DNA of 48,972 nucleotides, taken from assembly GCA_046462535.1 (NCBI GenBank), contig JBKGVF010000008.1, positions 1 to 48,972 on the forward strand. The letters are read 5' to 3'. The first letter of the stretch is position 1. Every line of letters starts with the position of its first letter. Source of the DNA: JAAZCI01 sp046462535. Lineage in GTDB: Bacteria; Pseudomonadota; Gammaproteobacteria; Cardiobacteriales; Wohlfahrtiimonadaceae. Positions 43,166 to 48,972 of the stretch are shown here, one piece after another. Both the position numbers and the translations under genes were made by a program. Under the pieces are notes generated by a model. That model saw only the letters and a list, made by a program, of their open reading frames with translations. It was not told the DNA's origin and did not search any database.

Positions 43166-44582
43166 GCAGCAACAGGGGCTCGATAGCCTTCTTACAATGG
43201 CCGATCAATTAAAAGAGGAGTTAGGGGATCGCTTTCACGATCAGGTGACAGAAGGGGTCTATGCCACTGCCGCCGAGATCGCAAAAGGGGCGGTTGAGAG
43301 TGAGGGGAGTGAAGCCTCCTACCGCTTCGACCGAAAGCTCGATGAGCTATTAACCAGCCGCCGCTGGGGATTTCCTATTATGATCCTCCTTTTAGGGGTT
43401 GTGCTCTGGATCACCATCGAGGGGGCGGAGTTCTTCTCCGATGCCTTGATGGATCTATTGGTGGGGTTCCTCCATCCCACCCTTAAAGGGGTGGCAGCGA
43501 CACTGGGGTTACCTTGGTGGCTCGATGGCTTCTTAATTGATGGGGTCTATCTGGGAACCGCTTGGGTAGTGGCGGTGATGTTGCCGCCGATGGCGATCTT
43601 CTTCCCCCTCTTTACTCTATTAGAGGATTTTGGCTATCTACCACGGGTGGCATTTAATTTAGATAATCTCTTTCGCAAAGCGGGGGCCCATGGTAAACAA
43701 GCATTAACGATGAGTATGGGCTTTGGCTGTAATGCGGCTGGGGTTGTAGCAACGCGGATTATCGACTCCCCGCGGGAGCGATTGATCGCCATTATTACCA
43801 ATAACTTCTCCATCTGTAATGGTCGCTGGGGCATCTTAATTTTAATGTCCGCTATCTTTGTGGGGGCAACGGTACCTAAAGAGTGGTCGGGCCTTGTGGC
43901 GACTGCCGCTGTGGTGGGGATTGTCCTTTTAGGGGTGCTCTTTACCTTTTTAGTCTCATGGGGGTTGAGCCGTACCCTTCTTAAAGGGGAGGCCTCCTTC
44001 TTCACATTAGAGCTGCCCCCTTATCGCCCCCCACAGATTTGGCGAACGCTCTACACCTCACTGATCGACCGGACTCTGATTATTTTGTGGCGTGCGATTA
44101 TCTTTGCAGCCCCTGCCGGTGCGGTGATCTGGTTGATTAGCAATATTATGGTGGGGGAGCAATCGATCGCCCTCTGGCTGATTAATGGGCTCGATCCTTT
44201 CGGGGTGTTAATTGGGCTCAATGGGGTAATTCTGCTCGCCTATATTGTGGCGATTCCCGCTAATGAGATCATTATCCCCACAATCTTAATGTTAACTGCC
44301 CTTGCTTTAGGGGATCCTCATTTAGGGGCTGGGGCAGGGGTGATGTTTGAGGGCTCTGAGCATCAAACACGGGAGATGCTCCTCAACTCGGGGTGGACCC
44401 TCTTAACTGGGGTTAATATTATGCTCTTTGCACTGCTGCATAACCCCTGTAGCACCACAATCTACACCATCTATAAAGAGACTAAGAGTGGCAAATGGAC
44501 CGCTGTCGCCACCTTCCTCCCGGTCATTATGGGGTTAATTGTCTGCTTTATCGTGGCGCAGGTTTGGCGGTTTTTTCTTTAA
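43158..44582 (+). CDS. feoB: FeoB C-terminal membrane channel as separate protein
   Basis: The 474-residue membrane protein is the permease half of FeoB: two gate domains with SMGFGCNAAGVVATRIIDSPRERL and NEIIIPTILMLTAL, plus several helices. It starts at ATG 43158 with AGGAGG six bases upstream. The first about 65 residues (SKQQQGLDSLL... to ...ASYRFDRKLDELL) are soluble and may help it bind the GTPase protein. The two genes give a complete FeoB function when together. A strong terminator follows at 44615. Confidence 0.93.
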   Translation: MSKQQQGLDSLLTMADQLKEELGDRFHDQVTEGVYATAAEIAKGAVESEGSEASYRFDRKLDELLTSRRWGFPIMILLLGVVLWITIEGAEFFSDALMDLLVGFLHPTLKGVAATLGLPWWLDGFLIDGVYLGTAWVVAVMLPPMAIFFPLFTLLEDFGYLPRVAFNLDNLFRKAGAHGKQALTMSMGFGCNAAGVVATRIIDSPRERLIAIITNNFSICNGRWGILILMSAIFVGATVPKEWSGLVATAAVVGIVLLGVLFTFLVSWGLSRTLLKGEASFFTLELPPYRPPQIWRTLYTSLIDRTLIILWRAIIFAAPAGAVIWLISNIMVGEQSIALWLINGLDPFGVLIGLNGVILLAYIVAIPANEIIIPTILMLTALALGDPHLGAGAGVMFEGSEHQTREMLLNSGWTLLTGVNIMLFALLHNPCSTTIYTIYKETKSGKWTAVATFLPVIMGLIVCFIVAQVWRFFL

Positions 44583-44614
44583 CTAATATCTGCAATTCAT
44601 TAATAGAAGAAGTT

Positions 44615-44642
44615 AGCCCCAAGCAACGCTTGGGGCTTTTTT
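44615..44642 (+). terminator. feo operon terminator
   Basis: A perfect 10-bp stem (AGCCCCAAGC at 44615-44624 with 44628-44637), a 3-nt loop and a T run. It separates the feo genes from the DUF4956 operon. Confidence 0.93.
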
Positions 44643-44765
44643 ATTTGATACGCTCAATTTTAATAGAGATGAGCTAGATTCGCTTTATAGAGGAGAATCC
44701 TTACAATTGTGGGATTACTACTAACCTATATCTGTTTATATGTAGAAGGTTCAGCAAGGAGAGTC

Positions 44766-45335
44766 ATGCCCGATTATTTAGATCTTATTACCCGTTTTAC
44801 CCTGAATGTGGTGTCGATGGTGGTGTTGCTATTTCTTATCTACTACCCCCGTTATAGCCACAAAGAGACAGCGATCTCGGCAGGGCTCTTCAATATCTTT
44901 GCCTTTGCAGTGTTATCGGTACTCTCAAGTGTAGAGTTTAGTGTTGCAGCGGGGTTTGGGCTCTTTGCGATTTTAGCGCTCTTCACACTCCGCTCTGAGC
45001 AGATTAATAAATCGGATATCGCCTACTTTTTTGGCAGTATCTCAATGGCGGTTATCACCTCCATTCAAGGGACCCACTTAGGATTTGTCCTCTTAATGTT
45101 GATGATTATCCTCTTAGCGGTCTATCTAATCGATCACCCCAATATTTTGCGTACCGCTAGCGAGATGAAGATCACCCTCGATTATATCCCCGAGGGAATT
45201 ATCTCTGACCCAGAAGGGGTAAAAGAGGAGCTATCACAACGATTAGGGGCGCGGGTCATCTCGGTACGGGTGGTTAATATCAACTATGTGACAGAGGTGG
45301 TGCGGCTCGAAGTTGGCTTTCGTGGTGTGGAGTAG
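44766..45335 (+). CDS. DUF4956 membrane protein
   Basis: The 189-residue protein has four to five membrane segments (about residues 11-26, 36-55, 60-77, 88-104 and 107-125) and a cytoplasmic C-terminal domain of about 55 residues (SEMKITLDYIPEGIIS... ending VRLEVGFRG). This is the DUF4956 pattern, function unknown. ATG 44766 with AAGGAGAG at 44756-44763 is preferred over the in-frame GTG at 44709. It ends only 2 bases before the VTC gene, so the products are likely made together. Confidence 0.87.
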   Translation: MPDYLDLITRFTLNVVSMVVLLFLIYYPRYSHKETAISAGLFNIFAFAVLSVLSSVEFSVAAGFGLFAILALFTLRSEQINKSDIAYFFGSISMAVITSIQGTHLGFVLLMLMIILLAVYLIDHPNILRTASEMKITLDYIPEGIISDPEGVKEELSQRLGARVISVRVVNINYVTEVVRLEVGFRGVE

Positions 45336-45337
45336 GT

Positions 45338-46150
45338 ATGAAGCAGCAGCGAAATCAGTTAGCTAAGGTGGTGCGCACCCTCCCCCCTATCAGTTTAAGT
45401 GGGCTGAAGGGGCGAGCAAATCTGATGGATCGGCGGGATAATAAATATATTCTTACTACCGATGAGGTGGTGCGCTTTTTAAAGCATATCGCCCCGCAGT
45501 ATAAGATATTGGAGATTGATGGGGCGCGGCAGTTTCACTATCTTAGCACCTATTACGATACCCCCCACTTTAAAACCCACCGTGATCATAATAAAGGGCG
45601 TCGGCGACGGATTAAGGTGCGCCATCGGCACTATGTTGATAGTGGGCTCCACTATTTTGAGATTAAGTTAAAGGGGTTTCGGCAACTTACCCAAAAGTTT
45701 CGTCTACCGATCGACCCCAAGCAGTTAAAAGAGGGGAGGATCTCTGGCGAGCTCGGTCACTTTTTTCGGGAGACCTTAACAGAGGAGTATGGTGAGGCGT
45801 ATGGTGATGAGTGGTTCTCGACCCTACACCCCTCTATTTCGGTGGGGTATCATCGAATAACCCTAGTCGCCCGCCATGATCATAAGCGTATCACCCTCGA
45901 TAATGGCATCTACTTTATCGATGAAGCAGACCCCGAACGAAGGAGGATTCCTCTCAATCCTCACTACTGGATTGTGGAGGTTAAATCTACCACGGGACGC
46001 ACTCCGCTCGACCGTTGGCTGATTCGCCGTGGGCGTCGCCCTGTCTCGGCCTGCTCTAAGTATGGGATGGGCATTACCCTACTTAAGCAACCCCACAAAA
46101 ATAGTCGATTTCGCCAGACGCTGCGCCGCCACTTTAATTACGATCTATAA
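45338..46150 (+). CDS. VTC-domain (polyphosphate polymerase-type) protein
   Basis: The 270-residue soluble protein has a VTC domain, a tunnel-fold catalytic domain that in yeast Vtc4 makes polyphosphate from ATP. Seen are RRDNKYIL near residue 32, the basic strand RRRRIKVRHR, YFEIKLKG, a mid DEADP, and WIVEVKSTTG. SKYGMG near the end may hold a further lysine. These Arg/Lys/Glu positions fit the nucleotide-triphosphate tunnel. No signal or membrane segment. It lies between DUF4956 (2-base gap) and CotH (11-base gap). Enzymatic function in bacteria is unproven. Confidence 0.9.
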   Translation: MKQQRNQLAKVVRTLPPISLSGLKGRANLMDRRDNKYILTTDEVVRFLKHIAPQYKILEIDGARQFHYLSTYYDTPHFKTHRDHNKGRRRRIKVRHRHYVDSGLHYFEIKLKGFRQLTQKFRLPIDPKQLKEGRISGELGHFFRETLTEEYGEAYGDEWFSTLHPSISVGYHRITLVARHDHKRITLDNGIYFIDEADPERRRIPLNPHYWIVEVKSTTGRTPLDRWLIRRGRRPVSACSKYGMGITLLKQPHKNSRFRQTLRRHFNYDL

Positions 46151-46161
46151 GTGAGAGAAAG

Positions 46162-48210
46162 ATGAGTCATAATAACCATATAACCCAACTGATAGGGATA
46201 ATTTTAATGCTCTTCTCCATCACCTTTGCGGGTGATCAGAAGGAGCTTGTACCCCCTAATTTTTCCCACCCATCGGGCTTTTACCCCGAGCCCTTTACCT
46301 TAACGATTGAGCACCCTCATCCAGAGGCAAGGATCTACTATACGCTCGATGGCTCTGAGCCCGACCCTGATAATCTATCGGGGCGTACATTTCGGTATAA
46401 AAATCGTTATAGCAAGCCCGGTCGCCCCCCAAGTGGTCAATTTTATGAGCGGTCGTATCGCACCTATCGTTACAGCGAGGGGATTCCTATTCGGGATCGA
46501 AGCACCGAGCCCGATCGGATCGCCACCATCTCCACCACCTTTGATCCAAAGCCCAACTATCTCTCACCTCGAGGGACCCCCCACTATAAAGGGACCCCCA
46601 TTCGTGCCATTGCGGAGGTAAATCATCAGCTAAGCCCAATGGTTGAGGGAGTCTATTTTATCGGTGATCGAGCAGAGTTTACCCTCCCCATCATTAATAT
46701 TACCCTTCCTGAGCGGTTACTCTTCGATTATGAGGAGGGGATCTTTGTTGCCGGTAAAACCTTTGATGATTGGCTTGCCCGCACCATAGGGGAGAAGCGG
46801 AAGCGGGCTGTTAATCATGACCCAGCCAACTGGCATCAAAAGGGGGTTGATATTCCCGCAACGATACATTTTTTTGGGAATGATGTGATGGCACTGGGTG
46901 CTTATCCCGTTCGATTACGAACACAGGGATTTGCCAGTCGAGCATTCCGCAATAAATCGTTTCGAATCTATCCTGAAAAGGGGATCGGCTTTCCTCACCC
47001 CCTCTATAACGATGGAATACCCCAAGGGGAGGCACGCTTTCTATTGCGTAATGGGGGGCAACATTATCGCCGTTCGATGGTAAAAGATCTTGCCCTACAG
47101 CGAGCATTAGAGGGGCTCTCGCTGGGTATTCAGCGGCAGCAACCCTACCTTACCTTTATCAATGGTGAATATAATGGCATTTTAAATGCGCGTGATCGGC
47201 AAGATCACTACTATCTAGCCGATCGGTATCAGCTACCTACAAGAAAGGTGGATCTCCTTAAAGATCATAATCGTACCGGACTCTCTGTAAAGCAGGGGAG
47301 TGATCACCACTGGCAAGCGACTCTGCAATTTTTTAGCGAGATTGATCCCACCAAGCCCGAGGCGTATGGGGCGATGGCGCAATGGATCGATATAGAGAAT
47401 TTTATCGATTATCAAATTGCACAAATCTTCCTCGGTAATGTGGATTGGCCGACGAATAATGTCCGCTTTTGGCGCTATCGAGGCACTAAAAAGCACCCCA
47501 TCACCGAAACAGGATATACCGATGGCCGTTGGCGCTGGCTCCTCTTCGATTTAGATCAAGCTGGTGGTGCATGGAATCGTTATAACGCTGCTCACAATAG
47601 ACTTGAAGCGGTTACCGAGGTGGGGGAGGATGATCCTCGCTTTACATTACTCTTTCGGAGATTACTGCATAATGGGGCGTTTAGAGAGCAGTTTGTGACT
47701 CGTTTTTCCGATCTGCTCAATACCACATTCCGCTCAGAGCGGATGAGCAGAATTATCAAGGAGGCTGTCGCAGAGATCACCCCTGAGATGCCCCGCCATA
47801 TTGCCCGTTGGCGGGCGCCAAAGAGTCTTCGTTACTGGCGTAAATCGGTACGGGATCTGCTCCACTTTATTGAGGAGCGCCCCACCCATCAGCGGCGCCA
47901 TCTTGAGGAGTTTTTCCAATTAAGTCGCGGGTATCAACTCACCCTAATGGCAGAAGGTGGGGGCACCATTAAACTCAATACCCTTACCCTACAGGGGGCA
48001 GAGGGGGTTACGGCATTAACCCCTTCTTGGCGTGGCCTCTACTATCGGGAGTATCCCATCACCCTTACGGCCATCCCCCAGGAGGGGTATCGCTTTAGCC
48101 ATTGGGTGGTGGAGGGGGAGGCATTACCAATTAAGCGCTCTTTATCACCTACCCTAACCCTACAGCCCTACCAAGATCTCCATCTACGGGCGATTTTTGT
48201 TAGGGAGTAA
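46162..48210 (+). CDS. Secreted CotH-family kinase-like protein
   Basis: The 682-residue protein has a signal (hydrophobic residues 8-22, cleavage likely after TFA). A chitobiase-C/Ig-like segment (ARIYYTLDGSEPDPD, about 52-66) follows. The CotH kinase-like core lies at about 190-480 and shows RTQGFASRAFRNKSFRIYP, FLLRNGGQHYRRSMV, FINGEYNGILNARD, and the metal-binding LLFDLDQAGG. The C-terminus (about 590-682) is a beta-repeat-like ITLTAIPQEGYRFSHWVV domain. CotH kinases phosphorylate spore-coat proteins in Bacillus. Here it would act outside the inner membrane. Operon with DUF4956 and VTC. Confidence 0.9.
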   Translation: MSHNNHITQLIGIILMLFSITFAGDQKELVPPNFSHPSGFYPEPFTLTIEHPHPEARIYYTLDGSEPDPDNLSGRTFRYKNRYSKPGRPPSGQFYERSYRTYRYSEGIPIRDRSTEPDRIATISTTFDPKPNYLSPRGTPHYKGTPIRAIAEVNHQLSPMVEGVYFIGDRAEFTLPIINITLPERLLFDYEEGIFVAGKTFDDWLARTIGEKRKRAVNHDPANWHQKGVDIPATIHFFGNDVMALGAYPVRLRTQGFASRAFRNKSFRIYPEKGIGFPHPLYNDGIPQGEARFLLRNGGQHYRRSMVKDLALQRALEGLSLGIQRQQPYLTFINGEYNGILNARDRQDHYYLADRYQLPTRKVDLLKDHNRTGLSVKQGSDHHWQATLQFFSEIDPTKPEAYGAMAQWIDIENFIDYQIAQIFLGNVDWPTNNVRFWRYRGTKKHPITETGYTDGRWRWLLFDLDQAGGAWNRYNAAHNRLEAVTEVGEDDPRFTLLFRRLLHNGAFREQFVTRFSDLLNTTFRSERMSRIIKEAVAEITPEMPRHIARWRAPKSLRYWRKSVRDLLHFIEERPTHQRRHLEEFFQLSRGYQLTLMAEGGGTIKLNTLTLQGAEGVTALTPSWRGLYYREYPITLTAIPQEGYRFSHWVVEGEALPIKRSLSPTLTLQPYQDLHLRAIFVRE

Positions 48211-48253
48211 GCTATTAATTTTAATTCCCCCTTCCGTTGTACCCCTAGGGGGG

Positions 48254-48273
48254 ATACGTTAAAATACGTTAAC
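48254..48273 (+). promoter_or_regulatory. Tandem 10-bp repeat upstream of the Wzz-type gene
   Basis: ATACGTTAAA (48254-48263) is directly followed by ATACGTTAAC (48264-48273), two near-identical 10-bp units with one helical turn of spacing, 53 bases before the Wzz-type start. That layout fits binding of a dimeric response regulator. No regulator was identified. Confidence 0.35.
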
Positions 48274-48325
48274 TTTAATGGGATTTACCGATAATTTAGA
48301 TATTTGATGTTGAGGCGATTGTACT

Positions 48326-48972
48326 ATGAGTACCCAAACACCCACTCATGAGCGTTATGATGATGAGATTGATCTTTTTGAGCTAGTAGCCAACCTATGG
48401 CAAGAGAAGGGGGTAATCATCATTATCACCTTTTTGGTGACGATAGCAGCGGTAGTTTATGCATTATTTGCTACGCCATATTACCAAGCAACGGCAGGGG
48501 TATTGCCCCCCCAGATGCGAGATATTGTTGAGCTTAAAAAAGGGGAGCGAGGTGAGGAGGGGATCACCATTTTAGATGTGGAGGGTGTCTATAATCATTA
48601 TCTGCGCACACTCCACTCTACTCAGTTACGGAATCAATTTTATGAAGAGGTCTTTTATCCTTCACTAGATGAGGAGACCCGCGATTTAAGTGCTGAGCAG
48701 CTTCGCCGAAAGTTAAACGAGATGGTTAGCATCCGTGAGGGGAAGCAGAAGGAGCTTTATGAAGTTGTGGTTACCCATAAAGATGCCTCCCTTGCCCAAG
48801 AGTGGGCGAATCTCTACATTATTGGAGCTGGAAATTTAGCTAAAGAGCAGCTATTACAAGATCGTGTAGCGGAGATTCAGAATAAGCAGAGTACATTAGT
48901 GGATGCGATTGAGGCATTTCGTAAGCAGGCGAAGAGTGAGCGTGAGTTTGAGATCGCCCGTTTAGAGGAGGC
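48326..48972 (+). CDS. Wzz-type polysaccharide chain-length determinant, N-terminal part (runs past window end)
   Basis: The frame from ATG 48326 is open to the last base (about 215 codons). It has a short cytoplasmic acidic lead (DDEIDLFELVANLWQEKG), then the first membrane helix (VIIIITFLVTIAAVVYALFA), then a periplasmic part YYQATAGVLPPQM with a helical, coiled-coil-prone region. This is the Wzz/polysaccharide co-polymerase plan, which sets the length of O-antigen or exopolysaccharide chains. The second helix and C-terminus lie outside the window. GAGG at 48311-48314 is a modest ribosome-binding site. Confidence 0.87.
   Translation, partial: MSTQTPTHERYDDEIDLFELVANLWQEKGVIIIITFLVTIAAVVYALFATPYYQATAGVLPPQMRDIVELKKGERGEEGITILDVEGVYNHYLRTLHSTQLRNQFYEEVFYPSLDEETRDLSAEQLRRKLNEMVSIREGKQKELYEVVVTHKDASLAQEWANLYIIGAGNLAKEQLLQDRVAEIQNKQSTLVDAIEAFRKQAKSEREFEIARLEE

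Noticed and set aside
1..48972. CRISPR arrays, tRNA or rRNA genes, transposases and prophage genes
   Set aside because: No regularly spaced repeats, no tRNA-like cloverleaf and no recombinase motifs were noticed in reading both strands. A formal scan was not possible.

Overview
The window looks like a chromosomal segment of a Gram-negative gammaproteobacterium. It carries surA, the lipoprotein LptM, proQ, rppH, a gammaproteobacterial-type gyrA, a heat-shock-sigma-like promoter before groES, and an outer-membrane-polysaccharide gene at the right edge. Housekeeping genes have moderate GC. The mix (Fe-dependent alcohol dehydrogenases, a tyrosine phenol-lyase relative, TsdA-like cytochromes, a two-gene FeoB) would suit Ignatzschineria/Wohlfahrtiimonas-like Cardiobacteriales, but that placement is a guess from memory and was not tested.

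Layout. 1-3020: 3' end of an iron-dependent alcohol dehydrogenase, its terminator, two tiny membrane ORFs, a sodium:solute symporter and an unknown acidic protein. 3102-5374 (minus): a triheme and a TsdA-like diheme cytochrome c, stop-start coupled, with an FNR-like dyad upstream. 5729-7927: a YccS/FUSC membrane protein. 8107-10646: a visibly AT-richer pair (iron alcohol dehydrogenase plus permease), probably acquired. 10724-12811 (minus): a divergent tyrosine phenol-lyase/tryptophanase-family enzyme and a PACE drug-efflux protein. 13001-15019 (minus): groES-groEL. 15276-21169: a MATE pump, then rppH, an MHS-type transporter, queA, lysA and lptM on the minus strand. 21347-24547: a DUF4124 protein and gyrA. 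24651-30270 (minus): patatin phospholipase with a small membrane partner, ssb, a SPOR protein, argS and proQ. 30428-33247: surA, rsmA and a Ppx/GppA phosphatase. 33244-34795 (minus): HAD hydrolase and ferritin. 35004-37979: a second MATE pump and a betaine-aldehyde-type dehydrogenase. 38165-41783: an inverted repeat, a SAM-I riboswitch with terminator, metE and metF. 41784-44582: a hairpin-rich leader, feoA, and FeoB split into GTPase and membrane genes. 44766-48210: DUF4956, VTC and CotH genes in a tight operon, followed by the start of a Wzz-type chain-length regulator that runs off the window.

How the genes work together. metE and metF supply methyl groups for methionine under control of a SAM-sensing riboswitch. 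feoA-feoB import ferrous iron, and a ferritin stores iron elsewhere in the window. The two cytochromes probably feed periplasmic electrons (perhaps from thiosulfate) into respiration. surA, lptM and the Wzz-type protein serve envelope assembly.

The most interesting unit is DUF4956-VTC-CotH. It joins a polyphosphate-polymerase-type domain, a small multi-span membrane protein and an exported protein-kinase-like protein. Its function is not known to me, and an envelope polyphosphate or phosphorylation role is only inference. Other items worth a second look are the riboswitch in a gammaproteobacterium, the FeoB split with two identical kinds of 8-nt overlap, and the lyase-family enzyme that has lost a conserved cofactor-pocket arginine.
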